DNA of 64,000 bases from Georhizobium profundi (GCF_003952725.1 NZ_CP032509.1:2566001-2630000), one strand, 5' to 3'. Counted from the stretch's first letter, positions 44,406-53,805 are shown. Made by a program: numbers and translations. The notes: generated from the letters alone by a model not told the origin.

Positions 44406-44768
44406 ATGGGAAGGCTGAAAGCAGTGAAGCCACGCGTTGCGGCTTTGCCTCCACGTATCGGCCATGCCGCCGGCGATGAGCAGGCTCGGCACCGTGAGCG
44501 TGATGCGACGATCGGCTGGCGCGCCTGGTATAAGACAGCACGCTGGCAAAAGCTGCGGCTGAAGATCCTGCAGCGCGATCTCTACACCTGCCAGAAAACA
44601 GGCGTGCTGCTCAGCGGCAAGCACCCGGCACCCAACAGCCCGGTGGTCGACCACAAGCGGGCTCATCGTGGCGACGAGCGGTTGTTCTGGGATGAGGACA
44701 ATCTGCACGCGGTGAGCAAGGCGTATCACGACAGCGAGAAGCAGGCCGAAGAGCGGCGGAGAGGCTGA
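44406..44768 (+). CDS. HNH endonuclease (packaging-associated)
   Basis: 120 aa. The HNH core is visible: RDLYTCQKTGVLLSGKHPAP, then VVDHKRAHRGDERLFWDEDN with LHAVSKAYHDSEK (Asp-His, Asn, His). In HK97-type phages an HNH enzyme encoded next to the terminase assists cleavage at cos, and this location matches. ATG 44406 (MGRLKAVKPR) is preferred; the frame opens earlier. Confidence 0.88.
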   Translation: MGRLKAVKPRVAALPPRIGHAAGDEQARHRERDATIGWRAWYKTARWQKLRLKILQRDLYTCQKTGVLLSGKHPAPNSPVVDHKRAHRGDERLFWDEDNLHAVSKAYHDSEKQAEERRRG

Positions 44769-44769
44769 C

Positions 44770-45020
44770 ATGCAGATCGGCATGATCGAAGGCGCAACCG
44801 GATCATCGGCAAGTGCCAAGGCTACCTCGGCCTCCCACTTCGCGACGAGCTTATTGCCTGCACGGTCAATGGCGAAGGCACGTCATCCATGGTGACGGCA
44901 TGGCAGCCGACGCCCGACGAGCTTGAGCGGCTCAACGCCGGCGCATCGGTGCACCTCCGCGTGCTCGGGGTCGCGCACCCGCCGGTCATGGTCGAGGTCG
45001 GACCGGCGCCTGCCGACTGA
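44770..45020 (+). pseudogene. Frameshifted small phage gene between HNH and terS
   Basis: ATG 44770 opens MQIGMIEGA in frame 1, which then runs to a premature stop in an unrelated frame. From about 44797 another frame gives a coherent protein (NRIIGKCQGYLGLPLRDELI, then TVNGEGTSSMVTAWQPTPDE and a PPVMVEVGPAPAD end) that stops at 45020. The total of 251 bp is one base short of a multiple of three, so a single-base deletion near GCAACCGGATC explains it. The intact product would be about 83 aa. It may be a true mutation or a sequencing error. Confidence 0.75.
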
Positions 45021-45098
45021 CTTCAAGGGGGGGTGGGTCGAAAGTCTGGAACCCGTCGGCGGCTAGACCCGCGTCCCCCGCATTCAGGGATTTTTTTT

Positions 45099-45590
45099 AT
45101 GTCCAATGAAGTTTTGGACCTGTTTGGCAACCCTTGGGTGGACAAGCCTCGTCGTCGCGGCAGGCCTCGTCATGAGGTGTCTGAAAAAACTCGTAAGAGA
45201 GTCAGCATGTTAGTTGCCCTCGGATGGGGCAATCAGCGGATCGCGGACACGATCGGCATCACTTTGCCGACGCTGCACAAGTATTATTTTTATGAGGTCG
45301 GCCAGCGGCAGACGGCGCGTGATCAGCTCGAAGCCCGGCGCCTGGAGCTGGTGTGGCAGTTGGCCGAAGCCGGAAATGTCGGTGCTCACCGCGAGTTTGC
45401 CCGCCTGCTGGAACGCAACGACCGCATGGAAAGTGAACGCGAACTTGGTTCACAGCCGAACCGTTCCGTTGTGCCTGCTGCCACTGATCGGCTTGGCAAA
45501 AAGGCGCTCAACATGCAGCTCGCCATGGACGCTGATGCGGATCTGATGGCCGAGCTGGAAGAGGAAGCTTCGCAGAATGCCCGGCACTGA
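45099..45590 (+). CDS. Terminase small subunit
   Basis: 163 aa DNA-recognition subunit. An HTH is visible (LGWGNQRIADTIGITLPTLH), followed by a coiled region (EARRLELVWQLAEAGNVGAH) and a hydrophilic C-terminus likely to contact TerL. Start 45099 (MSNEVLDLFGNPW) follows AGGGA and a run of eight T. It overlaps terL by 14 bp. Upstream, a run of seven G at 45026-45032 lies in a G-rich stretch and may be near the cos site. Confidence 0.85.
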   Translation: MSNEVLDLFGNPWVDKPRRRGRPRHEVSEKTRKRVSMLVALGWGNQRIADTIGITLPTLHKYYFYEVGQRQTARDQLEARRLELVWQLAEAGNVGAHREFARLLERNDRMESERELGSQPNRSVVPAATDRLGKKALNMQLAMDADADLMAELEEEASQNARH

Positions 45591-47292
45591 AGAGGAGCTG
45601 CCTCGCTTCTCATGCCCTGACTGGTGGGACAAGATCCAAGCGGGTCAGACGCCGATGGCTGACGTTCCCTTAAATGAGGCGAGGGCGGCTAAGGCGCTCG
45701 CATTCTTCAACCGCTTGCGCCTGCCTGACGTACCAGGCACGCCCCCGCTCTCGGAGGCCTGCGGCGAGTGGTTTCGAGAAATCCTGTGTGCGTTTCTCGC
45801 CAGCGAAGATCCGGAGACCAAGCAGCGGCTCGTCTGGGAGCTTCTTTGCATGGTCCCGAAGAAGAACTCGAAGACGACTTATGTCGCAGCGCTGGGGCTG
45901 ACAGCCTTATTCATGGAAGAGGCGCCAAACCGGCAAATGCTGCTGGTCGCACCAAGCCAGAACATCTCTGAGCGGTGCTTTGCCCAGGCGCAGGGCATGA
46001 TCCGTCTCGACGATCGTCTGCAAAAGATATTCTCGCTTCAGGATCATCTGAAGTGCATCACGCGCAAGAAGACGGGCACAAAGCTCGACGTCAAAACCTT
46101 CGATACGTCAATCGTGACGGGCGAAATCCCCGTTCTGACCATCATCGACGAGCTCCATGAGCTCGGCAAGAAGGCCAAGGCCGCAGCCGTCATGCAGCAA
46201 ATCCGCGGTGGCGGTATCACCATGCAGGGCGGCCAGGTTCTGATGATCACAACGCAATCGGATGAGGCGCCGGCCGGCATATGGCGAACCGAACTGGACA
46301 AGGCGCGCAAGATCCGTGACGGCAAGGGCGGTAAGGCTCCGATCCTTCTGCCCGTGCTCTATGAGTATCCAGTCGAGCAACAGCGCGATCAGAGCTACTG
46401 GCGGGATGTGGCCAACTGGAAATGCCTGCTGCCAAATCTGGGCCGCTCCATCAGTCGCCAACGCCTTGTCGAAGACTATGAGAATAACGGCTCGGCCTCA
46501 AAGGAAACCGAGCAAATCTGGGCGTCTCAGCACCTCAACATCGAGATCGGCGTCGGCCTTGCCGGGGACGGTTGGTCGGGCGCACCTCACTGGGATCAGT
46601 GTCTCGACCCGAAATTGAAGCGTCTCGACGATGTTTTGAGGCGCTCCGAGGTGTGCACGATAGGCATCGACTGGGGCGGTGCTGACGACCTGGCCGCCCT
46701 CTACGTTATCGGACGTGAGACTACATCCAAGCGTTGGCTTGGCTGGGGGCAGGCGTGGGCAAGACCTTCGGTCTTCGAGCGAAGAAAAGGGATCGCTCAC
46801 CATCTCCGCGAATTCGAAGAGTGCGGCGATCTGATCGTGGCGCAATCAGGTGAGGAGCAGGCCGCATCGGCTGCGGCCATCTGTCGAAGGGTTGCTGATG
46901 AAGGACTGCTGCCGGAGGCGGGCGGCATCGGCCTCGACAGCGCAGGCGTAGCGCTCCTTATCGATGCTCTGGAGGATGTCGACCTGGATCAACCAATGAT
47001 CCAGTCGGTCCCACAGGGTTGGAAACTTCAGACCGCCATCTCTTCCGTCCCACTGAAGCTTGAAGATCGGCGCTTTCTTCATGGAGGCCAGCCGATCATG
47101 GCCTGGTCTGCCGGCAATGCGAAACAGACGCTGCGCGGCGGCAATTACGTCGTGACGAAGGAAGTTTCCGGCGCAGCGAAAATCGACCCGCTGATGGCGA
47201 TGTTCAATGCCTCGATGCTGATGTTCGCGAACCCCGCAGCAATCGGCCCTTCAGTCTACGAGTCGCGCGGCATTCTGGAGATTTCAATCTGA
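45577..47292 (+). CDS. Terminase large subunit
   Basis: 571-aa packaging ATPase/nuclease. Walker A is VPKKNSKT at 93-100, Walker B VLTIIDE ending at 191-192, and the adenine/coupling motif LMITTQSDE follows. The nuclease domain starts with GIDWGGADDLAAL; GIGLDSAGVALLIDAL is another family line. Of the HK97/phiE125 type (TerL_ATPase plus TerL_nuclease). Confidence 0.95.
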   Translation: MPGTEEELPRFSCPDWWDKIQAGQTPMADVPLNEARAAKALAFFNRLRLPDVPGTPPLSEACGEWFREILCAFLASEDPETKQRLVWELLCMVPKKNSKTTYVAALGLTALFMEEAPNRQMLLVAPSQNISERCFAQAQGMIRLDDRLQKIFSLQDHLKCITRKKTGTKLDVKTFDTSIVTGEIPVLTIIDELHELGKKAKAAAVMQQIRGGGITMQGGQVLMITTQSDEAPAGIWRTELDKARKIRDGKGGKAPILLPVLYEYPVEQQRDQSYWRDVANWKCLLPNLGRSISRQRLVEDYENNGSASKETEQIWASQHLNIEIGVGLAGDGWSGAPHWDQCLDPKLKRLDDVLRRSEVCTIGIDWGGADDLAALYVIGRETTSKRWLGWGQAWARPSVFERRKGIAHHLREFEECGDLIVAQSGEEQAASAAAICRRVADEGLLPEAGGIGLDSAGVALLIDALEDVDLDQPMIQSVPQGWKLQTAISSVPLKLEDRRFLHGGQPIMAWSAGNAKQTLRGGNYVVTKEVSGAAKIDPLMAMFNASMLMFANPAAIGPSVYESRGILEISI

Positions 47293-48686
47293 TGAACATC
47301 CGACGAATGCTCACATCCGCCGTGTTCGGTAGTGACGTTGCAGCCACGGTTTATGGCTCTCCAGATCCCGTAAGCAGTCCAGGTGGGTGGCTTGTGCGCA
47401 TGATCGGCGGCGGGAAGACCAATTCCGGCGTTGCGGTCTCCGAGTTCTCGGCGCTGCGGCTGCCCGTCGTCTATGCCTGCGTCAATCGCATCTCCAACCC
47501 AATCGCTCTGTTCCCGCTCAAGATGTATCGAACCCGCCCCCAGGGCGGAAAGGAACTGGTGCAACAGGGCACCGGGCGCGGTCAGCATCCTTTCGCTTCC
47601 CGCATCGGGGTGCGCCCGAACGACTTGATGTCGTCTCGAACTGTTCGCAAGACTTGCCAGGCGCATGCCCTTCTCTGGGGCAACGGTTATGTCGAGATCG
47701 AGCGGAACGGGCGAAATCAGGGGCTTGGCCTTTACCCGCTGTTGCCGGATCGCACTGCGCCGGTACGCGAAAATGGCGATCACTGGTTTCGCACGACGAT
47801 AGACGGTCGACGCCACGATCTGGATCCCGACAACGTCATTCACATCATGGATCAGAGCCAAGACGGCTTTGTCGGGATCTCGCAGATTGCGATGGCCCGG
47901 GAGGCCGTGGCCATGGGGTTGGCTATGGAGACGTTCGGGGCAAAGTTCTTTGCCAACGAAGCCAAGAGCGGCGGCTTTCTCATGCATCCAGGTCGGCTCG
48001 GCCCTAATGCTCAGCGAAATCTGACCAAACCCAACGGTGAGAAGGTCAGCAATCCGGAAAATCCAGCGAGCCGCCTCGATGATCAGGGTGGACTGGAGAA
48101 TGCGCACCGCATCAAAGTCCTGGAAGAGGGCATGAAGTTCGTCCAGACGACGATCCCGCCTGAGGATGCGCAGTTTCTGGGAAGCCGGGAATTTCAGATC
48201 GCTGAGATCGCACGCATCTTCGATGTGCCGCTGATCCTGCTGCAGAGCCACGAAAAGACAACATCGTGGGGTTCTGGCATCGAGCAACTGATGATCGGCT
48301 TTATTCGCAGCACCGTCGAGCCATGGGTCGATGCTTGGGAGCAGGAGCTCAACTGGAAGCTCTTCACCGATGAGGAGAAAGAGCAGGGGTTCTACGTCAA
48401 GTTCAACATGAACGCCCTTTTGCGAGGGGACATGAAAACGCGGGCCGACTTCTATCAGAAGATCTTCAGCGTCGGTGGATTCTCGCCAAACAGGATTCTG
48501 CAGCTCGAGGATGAAGATCCCATCGGACCTGAAGGCGATGAGCATTTCGTGCCGGCGAACATGACGACGCTTCGCCGTGCCTCTGATCCCAATTTCCAAC
48601 CAGATCCGAATGCGCCATCGGCCTTGCGTGAAGACGACCCGGACGAAATTGAAGCCGATGCCCGGGCAGAAAGGGACGCAGCATGA
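47292..48686 (+). CDS. Phage portal protein (HK97 type)
   Basis: 464 aa portal that forms the packaging dodecamer. The family opening SALRLPVVYACVNRISNPIA is present, as are TCQAHALLWGNGYVEIERNG, NVIHIMDQSQDGFVGIS and RIFDVPLILLQSHEKTTSWG near the C-terminal third. TGATG junction with terL and ATGA with the protease gene. Confidence 0.95.
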   Translation: MNIRRMLTSAVFGSDVAATVYGSPDPVSSPGGWLVRMIGGGKTNSGVAVSEFSALRLPVVYACVNRISNPIALFPLKMYRTRPQGGKELVQQGTGRGQHPFASRIGVRPNDLMSSRTVRKTCQAHALLWGNGYVEIERNGRNQGLGLYPLLPDRTAPVRENGDHWFRTTIDGRRHDLDPDNVIHIMDQSQDGFVGISQIAMAREAVAMGLAMETFGAKFFANEAKSGGFLMHPGRLGPNAQRNLTKPNGEKVSNPENPASRLDDQGGLENAHRIKVLEEGMKFVQTTIPPEDAQFLGSREFQIAEIARIFDVPLILLQSHEKTTSWGSGIEQLMIGFIRSTVEPWVDAWEQELNWKLFTDEEKEQGFYVKFNMNALLRGDMKTRADFYQKIFSVGGFSPNRILQLEDEDPIGPEGDEHFVPANMTTLRRASDPNFQPDPNAPSALREDDPDEIEADARAERDAA

Positions 48687-49588
48687 GGTACGCACACATT
48701 CTCTTGGCGGTCGCCTCGGAGATCTGGGCGATCGACGAATTCAAACTCGACCAGATTGTGTCGTTCCTGGCGCTTCAGGCATCCGGCGAGAAGCTGTCGG
48801 CAGAGGAACTGCGGGCTCGGGTCGCGCGCCAGTCAGAACGTGACGTCGAACGTCGCCAAGGGGCAGTTGCTATCCTTCCGCTGCGCGGCGTCATCGCCAA
48901 CCGCATGAATATGATGTCCGACATCTCAGGTGGCACCAGCAGCGAGGCGTTCGGCCGGATGTTCTCGGCCGCGGTCAACGATCCAAAGGTCAGTGCGATC
49001 GTGCTCGATGTGGACAGCCCTGGCGGCGCTGTGTCCGGCACAGACGAGCTTTCTAGCCTCATTTTTGCTGCGCGCGGCACGAAACCTATCGTTGCGCACG
49101 TCAATGCGCAGGCAGCCAGTGCTGCCTATTGGATTGCCACTGCAGCTGACGAGATGGTTCTCACTCCATCAGCTGAAGTCGGATCAATCGGCGTACTTGG
49201 TGTTCACAACGACATCAGCGCGGCGCTGGAAAAGGCGGGAATCAAGCGGACAATGATGACGGCCGGCCGGTACAAGGCCGAAATGGCGCCATCTGAACCT
49301 CTCTCTCAGGATGCAATGGCATATCAGCAGCAACGCATTGACGCGCATTATCAGAGCTTCGTCGGGGCGGTTGCTCGTAACCGTGGTGTGGATGCTGCGG
49401 CTGTAAGAGAAGGCTTCGGCGAAGGCCGCATGGTCTCGGCGGCCGATGCTGTCGCAATCGGCATGGCAGACCGCATTGCCACGCTCGACGAAGTGCTCGC
49501 CGGCCTCGGCGCCGTCGATCAGGCGCCCGCGACGGCTAAGCGGGCTTTTGCCCCACAGCGCGCCAAGCGCGCGCTCGCTCTCGACTGA
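48683..49588 (+). CDS. Head maturation protease, S49 family
   Basis: 301 aa. A SppA/S49-type fold: VSAIVLDVDSPGGAVSGTDE, nucleophile Ser146 in AQAASAAYWIA and the general base Lys198 in TAGRYKAEMAP. It should remove the scaffold domain of the capsid protein in the assembled prohead. A C-terminal tail of about 30 residues rich in Ala and Lys may bind the capsid precursor. Confidence 0.93.
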   Translation: MRYAHILLAVASEIWAIDEFKLDQIVSFLALQASGEKLSAEELRARVARQSERDVERRQGAVAILPLRGVIANRMNMMSDISGGTSSEAFGRMFSAAVNDPKVSAIVLDVDSPGGAVSGTDELSSLIFAARGTKPIVAHVNAQAASAAYWIATAADEMVLTPSAEVGSIGVLGVHNDISAALEKAGIKRTMMTAGRYKAEMAPSEPLSQDAMAYQQQRIDAHYQSFVGAVARNRGVDAAAVREGFGEGRMVSAADAVAIGMADRIATLDEVLAGLGAVDQAPATAKRAFAPQRAKRALALD

Positions 49589-49685
49589 CCAACCATCCGT
49601 CCATCGACGGCTAGTTTCGCGCTCCGGGGGCCGGCTCGGGCGATGCGAAGTCGTATCCGGCTATTCAGCACAGAAGGAGAAATTC

Positions 49686-50978
49686 ATGCTGAAGCTACTC
49701 CGAGAAAAGCGCGCGAAGCTCGTTGCCGAGATGCGCTCCATCATCCAGGCGGCTGAAGCCGAAGATCGCGACCTCACTGCCGAAGAACAGGCAACGTTCG
49801 ATGAGGCAGAGGCGGCAAAAAGCAGTCTGGACGCACGCATCTTGCGTCTTGAGGGCGTGGAGGCTTCGGAGACCGCGCTGGACGCCATCGTCCCGGCAGC
49901 CTCGCGTCAGGCAGGCATCGTTCGACCCCCTGCGCCGGAAGCGCGCCGCGAATTCGAAAGCGTCGGCGAGTTCCTGAGTGCGGTTCGCTTCCATCCCAAT
50001 GATCAGCGCCTCAACTTCGTCGAGGGCGTCGGCGCCGAGCACGATGAGAATGGCCTTGCGGCCGAATTCCGAATGGACAACGACCGGCAGGGCGGGTTCA
50101 TGGTGCCGCCGCAGCTGCGCCAGACAATCATGAGCGTTGAACCGCAGGATGCAATGGTTCGCCCGCGCGCCAACGTCATTCCGGCTGGCTCGCCTCCGGA
50201 TGCTGGTATCACAATGCCGGCGCTTGATCAGAGTGGCGATAACCCCGGCAACGTGCACGGGGGCATGACGTTTCAGTGGATCGAAGAGGGCGGTGAAAAG
50301 CCCGAAACCGACGCTGAGCTGCGGGGCGTCACGCTGACGCCGCATGAAATCGCTGGCTTCGTCACGGTTACCGACAAGCTTCTGCGCAACTGGCAGGCCT
50401 CGGCCTCCTTCATCGAAGGATTGATGCGCGGCGGCGTCTCAGCTGCTGAAGATTACGCATTCTTGCGTGGCAATGGAACGACGCAGCCGCTGGGTGCGCT
50501 TAACGCACCGGTGCTTAAACTGGTCAATCGACAGGGCGCAAACCAGGTGTCCTACATCGATCTGGCCAACATGGTGGCGGTGCTGCTGATGCGTGGCGGC
50601 AATCCAGTCTGGTCGATCCCGCAGGCGGCCTTGCCTCAGATCGCGCAGCTCAAAGATCCTGCTGGCAATTACATTTTCATCCCGAATGCACGCGAAGGCT
50701 TTGCCGGCACGCTGCTTGGCTATCCGCTGCGCTGGAACAATCGAGCACCCGGCCTCGGTCAGCGTGGCGACATCCTGCTGGCGGATTGGAGCTACTACCT
50801 GATCAAGGATGGTTCCGGCCCGTTCGTTGCCGCGTCCGAGCACGTCAAGTTCACTTCGAATAAGACGGTCATCAAGATCTTCTGGAACGTCGACGGCGCT
50901 CCATGGATGCACGCACCGTTCAAGGAAGAGAACGGCTACGAGGTCTCGCCCTTCGTCGCCCTCGACGTTCCCGCCTGA
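49686..50978 (+). CDS. Major capsid protein (HK97 gp5-like)
   Basis: 430 aa. Residues 1-110 are a coiled-coil delta/scaffold domain (LREKRAKLVAEMRSIIQAAE, DEAEAAKSSLDARILRLEGV) to be cut by the S49 protease. The mature part shows GGFMVPPQLRQTIM, TPHEIAGFVTVTDKLLRN, AEDYAFLRGNGTTQPLGAL and DILLADWSYYLI, typical of HK97-fold capsids. Start 49686 follows AGAAGGAG. The upstream in-frame extension is a shadow. Confidence 0.95.
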   Translation: MLKLLREKRAKLVAEMRSIIQAAEAEDRDLTAEEQATFDEAEAAKSSLDARILRLEGVEASETALDAIVPAASRQAGIVRPPAPEARREFESVGEFLSAVRFHPNDQRLNFVEGVGAEHDENGLAAEFRMDNDRQGGFMVPPQLRQTIMSVEPQDAMVRPRANVIPAGSPPDAGITMPALDQSGDNPGNVHGGMTFQWIEEGGEKPETDAELRGVTLTPHEIAGFVTVTDKLLRNWQASASFIEGLMRGGVSAAEDYAFLRGNGTTQPLGALNAPVLKLVNRQGANQVSYIDLANMVAVLLMRGGNPVWSIPQAALPQIAQLKDPAGNYIFIPNAREGFAGTLLGYPLRWNNRAPGLGQRGDILLADWSYYLIKDGSGPFVAASEHVKFTSNKTVIKIFWNVDGAPWMHAPFKEENGYEVSPFVALDVPA

Positions 50979-51053
50979 TCCTGACCTTGCCAAACCGGCC
51001 GCCTGAAAGGCGACCGGTCTCCTTCCCATCCATTTCTCTTCAAGGAGATCACC

Positions 51054-51467
51054 ATGCGTGACTTCGCAAGCCATATCAGCGCTCGCCGCGCCATTGCCCC
51101 AGCCGCCGCTGTCACTGACAATACGCCGCTGGTTTCCGAAATCATCGATCTATCCGGCTTTGGTCAGGCGATGTTTGTAATCGCGATCGGCGCGCTCGCC
51201 ACCGCTGCTGCAACATTCACCGTGCTCGTCGAGCATGGCGACGATCCCGCGCTTACTGACGCCGAAGCCGTGCCGGACAGTCAGCTGACCGGTTCCGAGG
51301 CCGAAGCCAGCTTTGACGGCAACGACGACAACGAAACCCGCAAGATCGGCTATGTCGGTCCAAAGCAGTTTGTTCGGCTGACGATCACTCCGGCGAACAA
51401 TGCCGGCGCGGCCAATGTCTCCGCCGTGGCGCTGCTTGGAACACCTCGCTACTGGCCCGCCGCATAA
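51054..51467 (+). CDS. Phage structural protein downstream of capsid gene
   Basis: 137 aa, beta-rich (QAMFVIAIGALATAAATFTV; PKQFVRLTITPANN) with an acidic loop. The position after the capsid suggests a head decoration or minor head protein. Good ribosome site (CAAGGAG). No named family recognised. Confidence 0.8.
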   Translation: MRDFASHISARRAIAPAAAVTDNTPLVSEIIDLSGFGQAMFVIAIGALATAAATFTVLVEHGDDPALTDAEAVPDSQLTGSEAEASFDGNDDNETRKIGYVGPKQFVRLTITPANNAGAANVSAVALLGTPRYWPAA

Positions 51468-51521
51468 GCCCCGCCAGCCTGGGCGGGTCGTCCAGGCAAC
51501 CGCAAACGGAGAAACTGACAG

Positions 51522-51860
51522 ATGAAAAACCCGTTCACCGTGCTGGAAGCTTGCGTCGATCGCCGCTCTGGCAAACGTTATCGCGCCGCCGAAATCTTCG
51601 ATCCGGCGCCAAGTGTGACCCAGGCCAAGCGGCTCGTGGCGGCTGGCTGTCTCGCCGAAAGCGCCATCGAAGCTGCCGAAAAGGCGGAGATCGAGGGTGC
51701 CGCAGTTTCGCGCGATCAACTCAATAATGACGAGCTCTTCGATCGTACGGTCGATGAACTGAAGAAGCTGGCCGACGACGAAAAAATCGACCTCGGTGAA
51801 GCAACAAAGAAAGCTGACATCGTCGCCGCAATCCGCGCAGCCCGCGGCGTAGGCGCCTGA
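51522..51860 (+). CDS. Phage protein with HeH/LEM-like C-terminal domain
   Basis: 112 aa. The N-terminal half (GKRYRAAEIFDPAPSVTQAK) is common in head-completion region proteins. The last 35 residues (TVDELKKLADDEKIDLGEAT, then KKADIVAAIRAAR) fit the HeH/LEM helix-extension-helix fold often found in phages. Function is unknown. Confidence 0.8.
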   Translation: MKNPFTVLEACVDRRSGKRYRAAEIFDPAPSVTQAKRLVAAGCLAESAIEAAEKAEIEGAAVSRDQLNNDELFDRTVDELKKLADDEKIDLGEATKKADIVAAIRAARGVGA

Positions 51861-51863
51861 TCC

Positions 51864-52424
51864 ATGTCTGTCCATGTCGTCACGCCGCCATCGCCAGTCG
51901 TCACCACCGACGAGATCGCCAAACACCTCGGCGATCTTCCTGCTGAGGATGTGCCCTATGCGGCGACACTGATCGCGGCGGCGACGGCATGGATTGACGG
52001 TCCCGGGGGTTGGGTTGGTCGTGCAATCGGCGTTCAATTGCTGGAGGCGCGACTATCTGAGTGGCCCTGCCAGGGTGAACTGCTTCCGTGCCCGCCGCTG
52101 GTTGAGGTCGAGAGCATTGAATATGTCGACGCCGCAGGCGTGACGCGAAATGGTGGGTCGGAACTGTTGGAGAATCTGACGCGGCCAAAACTTCGCGGCA
52201 GGGATGGCGATCTCCGCATCCGCTATTGGGCGGGATATGGCAGCCGCGACCCAGACGATGCCGACAAGTGGGTCTCAGCAGCGCCGGCGCCGATCAAGGT
52301 CGCGATCATGATGCTTGTGGCCCAGTGGTACAACACACGAGAGGCGACCGTTGTTGGTGGTTCGCCTTCAGAGATGCCCTTCGCGGTCGACGCGCTACTG
52401 CAGCCTTTCCGGATCTATCGATAG
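51864..52424 (+). CDS. Head-tail connector (gp6-like / phiE125 gp8 family)
   Basis: 186 aa adaptor expected to bind under the portal. Characteristic lines: VVTTDEIAKHLGDLPAEDVP, LIAAATAWIDGPGGWVGRAI, PPLVEVESIEYVDAAG, and the C-terminal MMLVAQWYNTREATVVGG. Order and size match HK97-like head completion proteins. Confidence 0.88.
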   Translation: MSVHVVTPPSPVVTTDEIAKHLGDLPAEDVPYAATLIAAATAWIDGPGGWVGRAIGVQLLEARLSEWPCQGELLPCPPLVEVESIEYVDAAGVTRNGGSELLENLTRPKLRGRDGDLRIRYWAGYGSRDPDDADKWVSAAPAPIKVAIMMLVAQWYNTREATVVGGSPSEMPFAVDALLQPFRIYR

Positions 52425-52433
52425 GAGGCCACG

Positions 52434-52622
52434 ATGGCACGCGTGAGGTTCACGAAGGATTTCGACTACAAGCCGCAGCCGAGTGTCACGATCGCTTACA
52501 GGGGCGGGCGTGAGTATACGGTGCGGCGAGAATGTGCCGACCAGGCGATCGCGCTCGGTCGCGGTGACGAGGTTTTGTCTCGCGCGCCTTCGGCCTTGGA
52601 TGCAGGCGATGCCGAGCAATAG
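52434..52622 (+). CDS. Small head-tail region protein
   Basis: 62 aa, basic and beta-rich (VRFTKDFDYKPQPSVTIAYR), ending with EYTVRRECADQAIALGRGDE. Similar short proteins occur beside head-tail adaptors in alphaproteobacterial phages. It overlaps the next gene by 14 bp. Confidence 0.75.
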   Translation: MARVRFTKDFDYKPQPSVTIAYRGGREYTVRRECADQAIALGRGDEVLSRAPSALDAGDAEQ

Positions 52623-52959
52623 CATCAGCGCCGGAGATCTGAAGCATCGGGTGGCGTTCGACAAGCGGGCGCAGGTCGATGACGGCTTCGGGAACAAGCA
52701 GGCTGCCTTCCAGGAGGAGTTTTCCTGCCGGGCCGCTTTTCGGCATCGTGGCGGTTCCGAGACGGTTATGGCAGCGCGCCTTGAAGGGCGGCATGTGCTC
52801 GGCGTCTATGTGCGTTCATCCGAAAACACGCGAAATATCGGGTCAGACTGGCGGATGCGGGACGTGCGGACGGGCGTCGTCTACGCGATCGACGTCGTGG
52901 ACGCTGTGACGGATCGCCAATGGGTCTATCTGACGGTCGAGAGCGGCTCGCCGGCATGA
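52609..52959 (+). CDS. Head-tail adaptor (SPP1 gp16-like)
   Basis: 116 aa stopper/adaptor protein: GDLKHRVAFDKRAQVDDGFG, then CRAAFRHRGGSETVMAARLE and the conserved end DWRMRDVRTGVVYAIDVVDA. It closes the connector and joins head to tail. The ATG at 52609 is preferred; 52600 is also in frame. Confidence 0.88.
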   Translation: MPSNSISAGDLKHRVAFDKRAQVDDGFGNKQAAFQEEFSCRAAFRHRGGSETVMAARLEGRHVLGVYVRSSENTRNIGSDWRMRDVRTGVVYAIDVVDAVTDRQWVYLTVESGSPA

Positions 52960-53384
52960 CGGTCAAGATCCTCAACCGGGCGCGGCTGGAACGGAAGCTA
53001 AGGGCCATGTCGGCCAATGCCAAGCGCGAGATCCGCGCCGCGCTGGAAGTGAGTGCTGCCGAGATCGTGGCGCTTGCAAAATCGCTTGTTCCAGTTGGCG
53101 ACACCGGAGAGCTGCGCGATTCGATCGGCTGGACTTGGGGCCGCGCGCCTAAGGGCAGCATGACGCTTGGACGCGTTGCGGCTGACAGCCTCGGCGCCGA
53201 TCTCACGATCACGATATATGCCGGCAACAGCGAGGCGTTTTATGCCCGATGGGTTGAGTTCGGCACGGAGAAGGCTGCGGCCCAACCCTATTTCTATCCA
53301 GCCTATCGCGCTCTGCGCCGGCGTGTTCGCAGTCGGACCCGGCGCGCGGTCAACAAGGCTGGCAAAGAGGCAGCGAAAGCATGA
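52956..53384 (+). CDS. HK97 gp10-like tail-joining protein
   Basis: 142 aa. Family lines EVSAAEIVALAKSLVPVGDT, GELRDSIGW and the conserved RWVEFGTEKAAAQPYFYPAY mark the HK97-gp10 family, a tail terminator/neck component. ATGA overlaps on both sides. Confidence 0.9.
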   Translation: MTVKILNRARLERKLRAMSANAKREIRAALEVSAAEIVALAKSLVPVGDTGELRDSIGWTWGRAPKGSMTLGRVAADSLGADLTITIYAGNSEAFYARWVEFGTEKAAAQPYFYPAYRALRRRVRSRTRRAVNKAGKEAAKA

Positions 53385-53785
53385 CGGACCCGGTTCTGGA
53401 ATTGCAGGGTGCGATCGTCGCCCGCCTCATGGCCGATCCTGCAGTCACCAGTCTCGTCGGGGACCGCGTCTTCGACAATGTGCCGGCGGGTGCCTTCTAT
53501 CCCTATGTCAGCATGGGACCGAGCGACGCACTCTCGGACGATGTCGACTGCATCACCGGCTTCGATATCGCGTTCCAGATCGATGCCTGGTCGGATGCGG
53601 TCGGCTTTCCCGAAGTGCGGCGCGTGGCTGACGCGGTCCGGCGCGCGCTCCTGGCTTCCGACCTCTCGCTTGCCGAGAACGCACTCGTCACTTTCGAGCA
53701 TCGTCAGACGCGCGTGATGCGTGATCGCAACGGCCTCACTTCGCATGCGGCGATTACGTTCACCGCCTTCGCGGAACAACCCTGA
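53381..53785 (+). CDS. Tail completion protein (DUF3168)
   Basis: 134 aa of the DUF3168 family: LELQGAIVARLMADPAVTSL, VGDRVFDNVPAGAFYPYVSM, and DIAFQIDAWSDAVGFPEVRR. These are tail-terminator proteins. ATGA overlap with the preceding gene. Confidence 0.9.
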   Translation: MTDPVLELQGAIVARLMADPAVTSLVGDRVFDNVPAGAFYPYVSMGPSDALSDDVDCITGFDIAFQIDAWSDAVGFPEVRRVADAVRRALLASDLSLAENALVTFEHRQTRVMRDRNGLTSHAAITFTAFAEQP

Positions 53786-53805
53786 GCACAACGGAGATCC
53801 AGGCA

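Noticed and set aside
47256..48695. 479-aa minus-strand frame
   Set aside because: Covers the portal gene exactly; portal motifs are in the plus frame.
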